Positions 1 through 10,602 of a DNA stretch of 51,825 bases are shown one piece after another (the first letter of the stretch is position 1; each line of letters opens with the position of its first letter). The stretch is from Acidobacteriaceae bacterium (GTDB lineage Bacteria; Acidobacteriota; Terriglobia; Terriglobales; Acidobacteriaceae), in NCBI GenBank assembly GCA_030041515.1, contig JASHNS010000076.1, positions 1 to 51,825 on the forward strand, read 5' to 3'. A program made the translations under genes and the position numbers. The notes beneath the pieces are model-generated. The model was not told the DNA's origin. It saw only the letters and a program-made list of their open reading frames with translations, and did not search any database.

Positions 1-7
1 GGCCGCT

Positions 8-42
8 TACGGCACGAGTGAACTCGCACCCTGATACAAAAC
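8..42 (+). repeat. Diverged half copy of the RAYT-associated palindrome (family R1)
   Basis: The segment reads GGCACGAGTGAACTCGCACC followed by CTGATACAAAA, matching the hairpin half of the R1 element seen intact near 12.4-13.1 kb (GGCACGACTGAAGTCATGCC then CTGATACAAAG). The stem bases differ from the main copies but remain complementary (GAGT/ACTC instead of GACT/AGTC). The rest of the element would lie left of the window or has been lost. Confidence 0.6.
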
Positions 43-139
43 ACCGCTTGCGGAACTTTTCTCCTGAAACGGTGAGGCCGCGTCCCTCCAAACGGTCGAT
101 TCCCTCCGCGGCCGGCCAGCGCACCTGGTCCGCCCGGCT

Positions 140-167
140 TTGCCGGCCGGCTTCGCTCCGATAGAAT
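140..167 (+). promoter_or_regulatory. Candidate sigma-70-type promoter of polA
   Basis: TTGCCG at 140-145 and TAGAAT at 162-167 are separated by 16 bases and lie 22 bases upstream of the polA start codon. The match to TTGACA/TATAAT is 4/6 and 5/6. There is no clear Shine-Dalgarno sequence between the -10 and the ATG at 189, so a very short leader is likely. This is a pattern match only. Confidence 0.4.
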
Positions 168-188
168 GCGGGCGATACACTCACCTCA

Positions 189-2963
189 ATGGCCGACTCA
201 ACACAACGTGGCGCGCAATCTGCCAAGCCCCCCATCTACCTGCTCGACGCGATGTCGTTCATCTTTCGGGCGTACCACGCGATGCAGCGGCAGCGCCCGA
301 TGTCCACGCGCACGGGCGTGCCCACCGCGGCCACCTACGTCTTCGTGAACATGATCAACAAGCTGCGCCGCGATTTCGCCCCGGAGTACTTCGCAGCTGT
401 CTTCGATCCCGCCGGTCCGGTTTTTCGCGATGAGCGCGCGAAAGAGATGGTCGTCCGCAAATTCTCCGCCGAGACGCAGGCCTACGAGCAGATTGAATAC
501 GGCGGCTACAAGGCGCAGCGCGAGGCGATGCCGCCCGACCTCGCCCAGCAGATCCCCTTCATCCGTCGCGCGCTCGACGCCTTCCGCATCCCGATCCTGA
601 TGGCCGAAGGTTTCGAGGCCGACGACGTCCTGGGCACGCTGGCCGCGAAGGCCGCGCGCGAGGGCCACGCGGTCTTCATCGTTTCCAACGACAAGGACAT
701 GATGCAGCTCGTGCACGACGGCGTGAAGATCCTGAACCCCGTGAAGGACAACCTCATCCTCGACCGCGACAAGGTGACGGAGACGCTGGGCGTTCCGCCG
801 GAGCAGGTGGTGGACGTGATGGCGCTGCGCGGAGACTCGATCGACAACATCCCGGGCGCGCCGGGGATCGGCGACAAAGGCTCGGTGGATCTGATTCGGC
901 AGTTCGGGTCCGTCGAAGCCGCGCTGGACCGCGCGCAGGAAGTCACGCGGAAAACGTATCGCGAATCGTTACAGAACAATCGCGAGGCGGTGTTGCTGAG
1001 CAAGGAGCTGGTGACCATCCACTGCGAGGTTCCCATCGACTTCGCGCCGGACGCCATGCGCACGCAGCCGCCGGACCTGGCCGCCTGCCGGGCGCTCTTC
1101 ACCGAGCTCGAATTCACCACGCTGCTGCGCGAGCTGGGCCCCACCGAAACGCCCTCCACCGCCGAGTACATCCTGAACCCGACGCCCGAACAGATCGCCG
1201 CTTTCTTCGACCTGGCCCGCAGGAGCGGCTTCGCTTTCGCGCTGTCCGCCTCCGATCTGGAAGCCGCCGCCGAGCAGGTGAGCGAGCAGGAGTCGGAGGC
1301 GCTGGAAGAAAAAGAGCCGGAGCTGAAGACGATGTCCCTGCTGGATCTGGCGGAGGCGGCGTGCGAACCGGCGCCGGCCGCCGCGGAGTGCGGGTGCGTT
1401 CTCGGTGTTGCCGCGTCGGCAGATGTCGCGCTCATCCTGCCGCTCGAGCAACTGCGCGAACTCCTCGAAGACGGGGCCGTACCCAAGCAGGTGCACGATC
1501 TGAAGGCCGCGCTGCGGGTGCTGGGCACGCACGGCGTTGCGCTGCGGGGCGCGGCGGATGACGTGATGCTCTACTCGTACCTCGTGAATCCGACGCATGC
1601 GACGCATCGGCTGGCGGACGTGGCGGCGCGCTTTGGGAATCAGGCGCTGCGGGAAACCGGCGAGGCGCAGGCGGCGGAGGCGGCGCACGCCATCCACGCG
1701 CTGGCGCCGTCGATGCGCCACGAGATTGAGACCGTCGAGGAGCGCCGCGTTTACGAGGAGATCGATCTGCCGCTCGCGCCCGTGCTGCTGCGCATGGAGC
1801 AAGCCGGCATCCGCATCGACTCCGCCGTGCTTTCGCAGATGGCCGAGCGGCTGGCCGCGGACATGCAGCGCACAGGCGAGGAGATTTACTCGCTCTCCGG
1901 GCACCGCTTCAATATTCAATCGCCCAAACAACTCGGCGATGTCCTCTTCAACAGGATGGGCCTGCCGCGGCCGCTGAAATACGGCAAGGGCAAGGTGATT
2001 TCGACTGCGCAGGATGTGCTGGAGGAGCTCGCGGAGCATCATCCTGTGCCGCGGCTGGTTCTGGAATACCGCCAGCTTGCGAAGCTGAAGTCAAACTACG
2101 CGGACTCGCTGCCGCTGCTGGCCGACGCGGAGGGCCGCGTGCACACCACGTTCAACCAGGTGGGCACGGCGACGGGCCGCCTCTCGTCGACGAACCCGAA
2201 TTTGCAGAACATTCCCATCAAGACCGAACTGGGCCGCGAGATTCGCGCGGCGTTTGTGCCCGCGCCCGGCTGCGTGCTGCTCTCCGCCGACTATTCGCAG
2301 ATCGAGCTGCGACTGCTGGCGCATTTCTCCGCCGATCCGCTGCTGATGCGGGCGTACCAGACGGGCGAGGACATCCACACGCTCACCGCGGCTGAGGTCT
2401 TTGGCGTGGCCGCCGAGGGGATGGACAAGGAGACGCGCAATCGCGCGAAGGCCGTCAATTTCGGAATCGTCTATGGCATCTCGCCGTTTGGGCTGGCGGC
2501 GCAGCTGGGGATCGAGCAGGCAGAAGCGCGGATCTACATTGAGAAATACTTCGCGCGCTATCACGGCGTGCGCGAGTACATCGACCGCATGCTGGAGGAG
2601 ACGCGGCGCGAGCAGAAGGTGCGCACGCTGTTTGGGAGGATACGGCCCATCCCGGACATCCAGAGCCGCAATGCCAATCAGCGCGGGTTCGCGGAACGCA
2701 CCGCGATCAACTCGCCGCTGCAGGGGACGGCGGCGGACCTGATCAAGCTGGCGATGATCCGCATCGATCGCCGCCTGGCCGAGGAGAAGCTGGCCACGCG
2801 CATGACGCTGCAGGTGCACGACGAGCTGGTCTTCGACGTGCCGCATGCCGAGCTGGAGCCGGTACGCGCGCTCGTGCAGCACGAGATGGAGCACGTCATC
2901 GAGCTGAGCGTGCCGCTGGTGGCCGATGTGGGCGTTGGTCCGAACTGGCGGGATCTGGAGTAG
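189..2963 (+). CDS. polA: DNA polymerase I
   Basis: This 924-residue protein is DNA polymerase I, which replaces RNA primers and fills gaps in repair. The N-terminal 5'-nuclease domain (about residues 15-310) shows YLLDAMSFIFRAYHAM, FEADDVLGTLA, SNDKDMMQL and the GDSIDNIPGAPGIGDKGS helix-hairpin-helix. The polymerase domain (about 560-924) shows SADYSQIELRLLAHFS (motif A), KAVNFGIVYG (the O-helix) and QVHDELVFDVP (motif C). The middle 3'-5' exonuclease-like domain keeps a late segment (DVMLYSYLVNP), but I find no FDTET-like ExoI motif, and an acidic low-complexity stretch sits near residues 360-385. Proofreading is therefore probably absent, as in many Pol I proteins of this group. The start at 189 fits the first conserved residues. 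The stop is 4 bases before the next gene. Confidence 0.97.
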   Translation: MADSTQRGAQSAKPPIYLLDAMSFIFRAYHAMQRQRPMSTRTGVPTAATYVFVNMINKLRRDFAPEYFAAVFDPAGPVFRDERAKEMVVRKFSAETQAYEQIEYGGYKAQREAMPPDLAQQIPFIRRALDAFRIPILMAEGFEADDVLGTLAAKAAREGHAVFIVSNDKDMMQLVHDGVKILNPVKDNLILDRDKVTETLGVPPEQVVDVMALRGDSIDNIPGAPGIGDKGSVDLIRQFGSVEAALDRAQEVTRKTYRESLQNNREAVLLSKELVTIHCEVPIDFAPDAMRTQPPDLAACRALFTELEFTTLLRELGPTETPSTAEYILNPTPEQIAAFFDLARRSGFAFALSASDLEAAAEQVSEQESEALEEKEPELKTMSLLDLAEAACEPAPAAAECGCVLGVAASADVALILPLEQLRELLEDGAVPKQVHDLKAALRVLGTHGVALRGAADDVMLYSYLVNPTHATHRLADVAARFGNQALRETGEAQAAEAAHAIHALAPSMRHEIETVEERRVYEEIDLPLAPVLLRMEQAGIRIDSAVLSQMAERLAADMQRTGEEIYSLSGHRFNIQSPKQLGDVLFNRMGLPRPLKYGKGKVISTAQDVLEELAEHHPVPRLVLEYRQLAKLKSNYADSLPLLADAEGRVHTTFNQVGTATGRLSSTNPNLQNIPIKTELGREIRAAFVPAPGCVLLSADYSQIELRLLAHFSADPLLMRAYQTGEDIHTLTAAEVFGVAAEGMDKETRNRAKAVNFGIVYGISPFGLAAQLGIEQAEARIYIEKYFARYHGVREYIDRMLEETRREQKVRTLFGRIRPIPDIQSRNANQRGFAERTAINSPLQGTAADLIKLAMIRIDRRLAEEKLATRMTLQVHDELVFDVPHAELEPVRALVQHEMEHVIELSVPLVADVGVGPNWRDLE

Positions 2964-2967
2964 AACG

Positions 2968-3210
2968 ATGCACGACGTCGTGATCTACTCGCGCCATGGA
3001 TGCCATCTCTGCGATGTGGTGAAGGAGACGCTGGCGCAACTTCAGGGGCAGGCCGAGTTTGCATGGCGTGAGATTGATATCGACGCCGATCCCGCCTTGC
3101 GCGCTGAGTACAACGATCAGGTGCCCGTCGTTTTCGTGGACGGACGGAAGGCGTTTAAGTACCACATGGCTGCCCGGGACTTCCTGGAGTTGTTAGCGAA
3201 ACGAAGTTAA
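2968..3210 (+). CDS. Small glutaredoxin-like thiol protein
   Basis: An 80-residue thioredoxin-fold protein that begins MHDVVIYSRHGCHLCDVVKE. The CxxC pair (C-H-L-C, residues 12-15) is the expected redox or metal-binding site. QVPVVFVDGRKAF contains the cis-proline segment (VPVV) of glutaredoxins. It resembles the glutaredoxin-like family PF05768. The ATG at 2968 was chosen because the upstream in-frame codons overlap the polA reading frame, and GGAG at 2957-2960 lies at a plausible distance. It follows polA by 4 bases and is probably cotranscribed. The substrate is unknown. Confidence 0.85.
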   Translation: MHDVVIYSRHGCHLCDVVKETLAQLQGQAEFAWREIDIDADPALRAEYNDQVPVVFVDGRKAFKYHMAARDFLELLAKRS

Positions 3211-3223
3211 GGCAGGAACGCGG

Positions 3224-4567
3224 CTAAGCGCCGAGCTCCTTCCTGATTGCCTCCGCGATGCGCTCGGCATGGCGCCGCATCGCCTCTTCGCTTTCGGCTT
3301 CTATCATCACGCGCGCCAGGGCCTCGGTGCCCGAGTAGCGGACGACGACGCGGCCACTTTCCGCCAGCTCCGCCTCCGCGGCGCGAATTGTATCCGCCAC
3401 GGTGGCGATTTGATCGAGCGGTTTCTTCTCCCGGACGCGCACGTTGACGATGACCTGCGGGTAAACCTTGAGGTCGGCGACCACCTCGTGCAGCGCGCGG
3501 CCCGAACGCCGCACCGCGTCGAGCACCACCAGCGCGGTCAGCAAGCCGTCGCCGGTTGTCGCCAGATGCGGAAACAGAATGTGCCCCGATTGTTCGCCGC
3601 CCAGCGATGCCTGCTCCTGCTGCATGCGCTCCAGCACGTACTTGTCGCCCACGGGGGCGCGCAGCATGCGAATGCCATCGCGGCGCAGCGCGGCTTCCAG
3701 GCCCATGTTCGACATAGTTGTCGCGACCAGAAGGCCGTTGCGCAGCAGCTGGCGGGCTTTCATGTCCCGCGCCGCCAGCAGCATGACGGCGTCGCCATTG
3801 ACGACCTTGCCGTGCGCGTCGGCAAAGAGCGCACGATCCGCATCGCCGTCGAAGGTGACGCCGAGGTCGGCGCCCAGCGACTTCACTTCCTCCGCGACGA
3901 TCTCGGGGTGGAGCGCGCCGCACTGCGCATTGATGTTGCGTCCGTCGGGCTTCGCGTGGGTCAGGTGGATCGTGCCGCCCAGATGCGCAAACAGTTCCGG
4001 CGCAATCGCCGAAGCCGCGCCGTTCGCACAATCCAGCACGACCTTCAGCCCATCGAGCCGCAGCCCCGGCACCGCCCCGCGCAGGAACTCTTCATATTCT
4101 CGACGGTATTTAGCCTCTCCTGCGGGAGGACGGCCGGCCTCGGAAATCTCCACCTTCTCAAGCCGCCGAAAAATCTCCTCTTCGATGCGCAGCTCCGTCT
4201 CGTCCGGCAATTTGTAACCATCGCTGCCGAAGACTTTGATTCCGTTGTCCTGCCAGGGATTGTGCGAGGCCGAGATCACCACACCCGCCGCGAATTTATG
4301 CTGCTTTGCCAGATACGCGATGGCCGGCGTGGTGATTATGCCCGCGCTTTCGACCGCCGCACCGCCCGCTCGCAGACCGGCGGCCAGGGTTGCCGCGATC
4401 CACTGGCTCGACTCGCGCGTGTCCATTCCAAGCAGCACCCGAGGGTGCGCGTTGGCGTGGTTCACCTGATGCGCCAGCGCCAGTCCGACCGCATAAATTG
4501 TCTTCGTATCCAGCGGTGTCTCGCCCGCTACTCCCCGAATACCATCTGTCCCAAACAGCTTTCTCAT
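3224..4567 (-). CDS. glmM: Phosphoglucosamine mutase
   Basis: 447 residues, the normal family length. GlmM interconverts glucosamine-6-phosphate and glucosamine-1-phosphate on the route to UDP-GlcNAc. The N terminus is MRKLFGTDGIRGVAGETPLD. The phosphoserine loop ISASHNP places the catalytic serine at about residue 101. The metal loop DGDADRALFAD, the sugar-binding GEQSGH and the phosphate-binding RYSGTE are all present. The start codon overlaps the xseA stop by 4 bases (ATGA type), so the two genes are translationally coupled. It converges with the glutaredoxin-like gene across 13 bases. GlmS, which makes its substrate, is encoded 39 kb away in this window. Confidence 0.97.
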   Translation of the reverse strand: MRKLFGTDGIRGVAGETPLDTKTIYAVGLALAHQVNHANAHPRVLLGMDTRESSQWIAATLAAGLRAGGAAVESAGIITTPAIAYLAKQHKFAAGVVISASHNPWQDNGIKVFGSDGYKLPDETELRIEEEIFRRLEKVEISEAGRPPAGEAKYRREYEEFLRGAVPGLRLDGLKVVLDCANGAASAIAPELFAHLGGTIHLTHAKPDGRNINAQCGALHPEIVAEEVKSLGADLGVTFDGDADRALFADAHGKVVNGDAVMLLAARDMKARQLLRNGLLVATTMSNMGLEAALRRDGIRMLRAPVGDKYVLERMQQEQASLGGEQSGHILFPHLATTGDGLLTALVVLDAVRRSGRALHEVVADLKVYPQVIVNVRVREKKPLDQIATVADTIRAAEAELAESGRVVVRYSGTEALARVMIEAESEEAMRRHAERIAEAIRKELGA

Positions 4568-6003
4568 GGTTCCCCGGAAATTCTGTCAGTTTCTCGTTCA
4601 ATTGAACGGACGCGGCTCTTCAATCGACCGCTCCTCAGGCGCGTCGTGATGTTCTGTCCTTCGCGCACGTCCTCCACCTGTTTTATCAGCGCGCCTCGCT
4701 CGTCGTACACCAGCGCATAGCCGCGCTCGAGCACAGCCAGCGGCGACAACGCTGCCAGCTCCCGGCTGAGCGTCGCCTCGCGTTCGCGCCGGCTCCGCAG
4801 TTGCTCGAACTGGGCACGCGTCAGGCGCACTGCGAGCGCGCCCAGCCGTTCCTTCTCCATAGCCACGCGCCACGCGACATCCTGACGATGCAAACGAGCG
4901 GTCAGGTCCTGCACGTGTGCTGCAAGGCTTCGATGCCGCGCCCGGCCCTTTGCCTCCATGCGCAGTCCCAGCTCGTCCACGCGCTGCTGCCTGCGCCGCA
5001 GCTGATCGCGCTCGCGCATCAGGATCGTCTCCACGCGCACGTGCGCCATCGCATTGCGGGCCTGCATCAGCCGGTAGCGGCAGGCCCGCGCCAGCCGCAG
5101 ATCGAGGGTCTGCACGCGCTCCGCCACATTATGCAGCGCCGCTGTCACCAGCTCCGCTGCGGCCGAAGGCGTGGGCGCGCGCAAATCCGCGACAAAATCC
5201 GCAATCGTGAAATCCGTCTCGTGGCCGACGGCCGAAATCACCGGCAGCTCCGACGCCGCAATCGCCTCCGCCAGCAACTCCGAGTTGAAGGCCGCCAGAT
5301 CCTCGAGCGAGCCGCCGCCGCGCGCGATCACCACCACGTCCACGTCGTGCGCACGGTTGAAGTACGCGATCCCGGCCGCGACTTCCGCGGCCGCTGCCTC
5401 ACCCTGCACAACGGCCGGATAGAGCTGCACATTCAGTCCCGCGTGGCGCCGCCCGACGATGTTCAGGAAATCCCGAATCACAGCGCCCGTCGGCGAGGTT
5501 ACGATCCCCACGCACCGCGGAAACGCCGGCAGCGGCTTCTTCCGCTCCGCCGCAAACAGACCCCGCGCCTCCAGCCGTGCCTTCAGCTGCTCGAACGCGA
5601 TCTGCAGCGAACCGGCGCCGACCGGCTCTACAAACTCCGCAACCAACTGCAACTGGCCACGCTGCTCGTAGACGGAAACTTTTCCCCGCACCAGCACGTG
5701 CAGGCCGTCCGCCGGCCTGAACCGCAGCAGCGACGCCTGCCGCCGGAAGAGCACCACCGGCAATTGCGCCTCGCCATCCTTCAGCGTGAAGTAGACATGA
5801 CCTGACGGCGCGGCCCGCAGATTCGAGATTTCACCTTCGACCCACAAATCGCCGTAGGCGCGCTCCACATGGAGGCGCATCTCGCAGACGAGATCGCCGA
5901 TCTTCCACACGCGCCGCGTCACCGGCTGCTCGAAGGTGAATCCCAGCTGCCGCTCGCCGCTCGCCTGCGGATCGTCTTTCTGTAGATTGCTCCTCGCACT
6001 CAT
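4564..6003 (-). CDS. xseA: Exodeoxyribonuclease VII large subunit
   Basis: XseA, with XseB, degrades single-stranded DNA. The 479-residue protein shows the N-terminal OB fold (about residues 30-130: DLWVEGEISNLRAAPSGHVY and FTLKDGEAQLPVVLF), the catalytic core with CVGIVTSPTGAVIRDFLNI, VVIARGGGSLEDLAAFN and PVISAVGHETDFTIADFVAD, then a coiled-coil region and the C-terminal segment SPLAVLERGYALVYDERG. The ATG at 6003 was chosen over an in-frame ATG at 6027: a TATACT -10-like hexamer lies on the minus strand at 6017-6012, between the two, so transcription could start just before 6003. No xseB is visible next to it. Confidence 0.95.
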   Translation of the reverse strand: MSARSNLQKDDPQASGERQLGFTFEQPVTRRVWKIGDLVCEMRLHVERAYGDLWVEGEISNLRAAPSGHVYFTLKDGEAQLPVVLFRRQASLLRFRPADGLHVLVRGKVSVYEQRGQLQLVAEFVEPVGAGSLQIAFEQLKARLEARGLFAAERKKPLPAFPRCVGIVTSPTGAVIRDFLNIVGRRHAGLNVQLYPAVVQGEAAAAEVAAGIAYFNRAHDVDVVVIARGGGSLEDLAAFNSELLAEAIAASELPVISAVGHETDFTIADFVADLRAPTPSAAAELVTAALHNVAERVQTLDLRLARACRYRLMQARNAMAHVRVETILMRERDQLRRRQQRVDELGLRMEAKGRARHRSLAAHVQDLTARLHRQDVAWRVAMEKERLGALAVRLTRAQFEQLRSRREREATLSRELAALSPLAVLERGYALVYDERGALIKQVEDVREGQNITTRLRSGRLKSRVRSIERETDRISGEP

Positions 6004-6081
6004 CAAGCCCGAGTATAGTTGCCCCAATCACCGTTCACTGATCACTATCCCGTAATCCCTAACCCCTATACCCTGTCTCTA

Positions 6082-8427
<2,346 letters not shown>

Positions 8428-8679
8428 AAAGGCCCCGCCCCTGGGACGAGGCCGATCCGGGAACCCAGGCCAGCTGATTCGCCTGCCGCGATCCGTTCAA
8501 TACGCCGTGGGAGCGGCGCCAGGCGAGACGCGACCCCCCATGATCCCCTGGATGGCCCCCTGGAGTACGGCGCCACATCGCGCCATCGTAACTCACTCTG
8601 GTAATACGACTTCCGTGGGCTTACGGTCTCTGCCCACCCCAGCGAAACTGGATCAAACAGAAGTAGCTCCGTTATCCTC

Positions 8680-8711
8680 GCCCGCTGGCTGCCGGTCAGC
8701 GGGCTTCTTTT
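8680..8711 (+). terminator. Rho-independent terminator-like hairpin downstream of recG
   Basis: GCCCGCTG (8680-8687) pairs with CAGCGGGC (8697-8704) across a 9-base loop and is followed by TTCTTTT. It lies 253 bases after the recG stop, so it may end recG readthrough or a separate short transcript. Confidence 0.7.
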
Positions 8712-8827
8712 GTGCACCCGCACACCTACCCGGTTTGGGGGTAGCTTCTCCCCGTAACGTGACATTGTTCAACCGTTTATATTGAGCGATTCTCACTTCA
8801 ACACATGAGTAGTGCATGCGCCTCCTC

Positions 8828-8862
8828 GCCCGCTGGACGGACAGCCAGCGGGCGTTCTTTTT
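8828..8862 (+). terminator. Second rho-independent terminator-like hairpin
   Basis: GCCCGCTGG (8828-8836) pairs perfectly with CCAGCGGGC (8845-8853), has an 8-base loop, and is followed by GTTCTTTTT. The stem core is almost the same as in the hairpin at 8680-8711. No open reading frame ends just before it on this strand. Confidence 0.7.
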
Positions 8863-8894
8863 GCCCGCCTGATCTGCGCAACACACGGTAGAAG

Positions 8895-8914
8895 CGCCAG
8901 GCTTGAGCCTGGCG
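8895..8914. repeat. Short perfect palindrome (family R4)
   Basis: CGCCAGGCT and AGCCTGGCG are exact reverse complements around a 2-base loop. It lies about 60 bases beyond the stop of the minus-strand DUF2961 gene and is not followed by a T-run on that strand, so it looks more like a REP-type palindrome than a terminator. Confidence 0.5.
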
Positions 8915-8973
8915 AATACGGCACCTTCCGATCCCCGGCCTTCAGGCCAGGACCCACGTGGCCAGGACCCGCG

Positions 8974-10041
8974 TTACGGCTGGTTCGGCACCACGCGCGG
9001 AATGCGCTCCGCCACCGGCGGCAGAGGCGGCAACGGCGCATGCGGCTCCGCCTGATACCAATACGCCACCGAATAGTAGTTGTCGCCGCGATCGTCCGCG
9101 TTCCCGTGCTCGATGGTCGCCCGCATCGACCGCGTGAACGGAATCGGCTGATCCAGATGGAAGCGGTAGACGCTCCACCGGCTGCCCGCTAACTCCTTCC
9201 CCACAATCGGCGCGCCGTACGTGTCGTAGTCGAAGGCCTTGCCGCCGAAATCCCACGCGCCTAAGAAGTAGTCCTCCGTCCCGGTACCGGCGATCTGCGG
9301 CCGCTGCGCGCCGTCGATGAAGAACATGTCGTCGCCCTCGCCCCACCAGCCGTCCTTGTTCTCAATCACCGACATGGTGACGCCGACGAACTGCCCGTCC
9401 CCCGTCGCGTCCATCCAGACGTAGTTGTGCTGGCCGTCCAGATTCACCGTCGCGTTCTGGGCGATGTTCGGCTGGGCCTGGCGGTACTCGGCGTGGAAGT
9501 AGAGCGTGCCCGGCGGCAGCGGATGGTCGAGGGTCCGGTAATCGATGTTCCAGTAGAGCGAGTCGATCGGGTCAACGCCCTCGTTCGTCACCGTGATCCG
9601 CGCATGATGCGCAAACGGCATGGGGAAAAAGCAGTTCAGCGCATTGTCGTTCCCCACGCTCAGCACAGCCGAGTGCCACGGGTGCGCGTAGCCGAGGCCG
9701 AGGCCGAAGAAATCGCCAATCGGCGCCTCGACGCTGGGATCCTTCTCGCCGTCCCAGTAGATGCGCAGCACGATGCGCTTCAGGAAGTACGGCTCGTCGT
9801 CGGCGATGGTGAACCAGAGGTGCGAGACCACTCCTGGCCCCTCGGCATCGAGCACGGTCATCGTCTGTCCCGGCGCCACGCTGCGGAAATCATGGTTCCC
9901 GCCTGTCGGATCGGCGCTCGACGACCGATGCGCGACGTACTCCTGCTGCCGCGTGAGGTCGGGACGCCACGCCGTCACCTGCGCCTGCGCCGTCATCGAC
10001 GCCGCGAGCACTGCCAGACCCGCCCACCATCCCATTCGCAT
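8974..10041 (-). CDS. Secreted DUF2961 protein (GH172-like)
   Basis: 355 residues from the ATG at 10041, beginning MRMGWWAGLAVLAASMTAQAQ, a clear Sec signal peptide probably cut after AQA. Upstream ATG at 10065 is also possible. The body matches DUF2961: GPGVVSHLWFTIADDEPYF, PIGDFFGLGLGYAHPWHSAV, and GTGTEDYFLGAWDFGGKAF. Members of this family characterised as GH172 act on fructose dianhydrides or alpha-D-arabinofuranose polymers, so a periplasmic or extracellular glycoside hydrolase is likely; the substrate here is not known. The protein ends in a Pro-rich tail. The gene stands alone between two repeat-rich intervals, with no sugar transporter or regulator next to it. Confidence 0.85.
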   Translation of the reverse strand: MRMGWWAGLAVLAASMTAQAQVTAWRPDLTRQQEYVAHRSSSADPTGGNHDFRSVAPGQTMTVLDAEGPGVVSHLWFTIADDEPYFLKRIVLRIYWDGEKDPSVEAPIGDFFGLGLGYAHPWHSAVLSVGNDNALNCFFPMPFAHHARITVTNEGVDPIDSLYWNIDYRTLDHPLPPGTLYFHAEYRQAQPNIAQNATVNLDGQHNYVWMDATGDGQFVGVTMSVIENKDGWWGEGDDMFFIDGAQRPQIAGTGTEDYFLGAWDFGGKAFDYDTYGAPIVGKELAGSRWSVYRFHLDQPIPFTRSMRATIEHGNADDRGDNYYSVAYWYQAEPHAPLPPLPPVAERIPRVVPNQP

Positions 10042-10070
10042 GGCTCTGACTGTACCAAAGCACAACGCCC

Positions 10071-10131
10071 GTCATCCTGAGCGAAGCATCCCGCAGCCTG
10101 CCTGCGGGACGCGCAGTCGAAGGACCCGCAT
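10071..10131. repeat. Palindromic repeat family R2, copy 1
   Basis: It begins GTCATCCTGAGCGAAGCATC and ends GTCGAAGGACCCGCATT, around an inner stem CCCGCAG/CTGCGGG. The outer arms match three other copies in the window (near 13.5, 13.75 and 14.3 kb) in the opposite orientation, while the inner stem is different in sequence but still self-complementary. Confidence 0.8.
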
Positions 10132-10234
10132 TCCCTTCTCCGCGAACAGGCCGCCAGCCTCGCCGTCAGAATTGCCGCGGAGAAATGTTTTTTGATACCG
10201 GTGTGTTCCATCTCGCTGACTGGTTGACGCTTCC

Positions 10235-10261
10235 AGGGTAATACCCTGCGGGTATTACCCT
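10235..10261. repeat. Perfect palindrome family R3, copy 1
   Basis: AGGGTAATACCC and GGGTATTACCCT form a near-perfect stem around TGC. With the preceding TTCC it is repeated at 13361-13391 with a different loop (TCA). The two copies bracket the HEPN gene, the RAYT gene and the repeat array. Confidence 0.85.
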
Positions 10262-10381
10262 CGTTTCCCTCTTCGCCCGTTGCATCGGCTCGTGCCGGGA
10301 GAGCCGTGCATTCCATCGCCAGCCGCCGGGTTGAGAAAGAGCGTCGATGCTCGCGCCCCTGGAGGCGCGCCGCGAAAAGAA

Positions 10382-10410
10382 AAAGCTCTGTTCGCGGCGA
10401 ACAGAGCTTT
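10382..10410 (-). terminator. Perfect 13-bp hairpin, terminator-like on the minus strand
   Basis: AAAGCTCTGTTCG (10382-10394) and CGAACAGAGCTTT (10398-10410) pair fully around a 3-base loop. On the minus strand the stem is followed by TTTCTTTTC, the usual form of a rho-independent terminator. No minus-strand gene ends close by on its right side, so its partner transcript is unclear. Confidence 0.5.
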
Positions 10411-10602
10411 CCTGATTTTCAGGTTAGGTGCGCGGGGGGAGTGGGGCAAGAGAAATCGGCGGGGTGGGGGGGGTACGCGGGTAATGGGCGATGTAGCTAC
10501 TATGGGGCCTCCGGATACCAAGTGCATTATTGCGCCCCCGTCTGGCGCAGCTAGTGGTACAAAGCCGATTGGACACCAAGTCAAGGAGGGAGGGCCGACC
10601 TC

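Larger units (their letters stand above)
8428..8973. other. Gene-poor interval between recG and the DUF2961 gene
   Basis: I see no convincing coding sequence here. The interval holds two strong terminator-like hairpins (8680-8711 and 8828-8862), both preceded by a similar CTCGCCCGCTGG context, and a palindromic element CGCCAGGCT-tg-AGCCTGGCG at 8895-8914 with a nearby GGCC-ttca-GGCC. The first hairpin could end recG transcription. The second, 117 bases after the end of the first, has no gene directly upstream and could close a small RNA. Confidence 0.6.
10132..10602. other. Intergenic interval between DUF2961 and the HEPN-like gene
   Basis: No convincing gene. Visible structure: an inverted pair TTCTCCGCG (10136-10144)/CGCGGAGAA (10176-10184) followed by a T-rich run, the R3 palindrome at 10235-10261, a perfect 13-bp hairpin at 10382-10410, and a G-rich run around 10430-10480. 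AAGGAGG at 10583-10589 may serve as the ribosome binding site of the next gene, although the spacing to ATG is long (13 bases). Confidence 0.55.

Noticed and set aside
3269-4720. Long open frame of 483 codons opposite glmM and xseA
   Set aside because: It is the antisense shadow of clear genes, a result of high GC content; the peptide is His/Arg-rich with no family.
6019-6081. ATG start of recG at 6019
   Set aside because: The 21 extra residues are encoded by a GTTCACTGATCAC-type repetitive spacer and have no RecG similarity; the GTG at 6082 fits the family N terminus.
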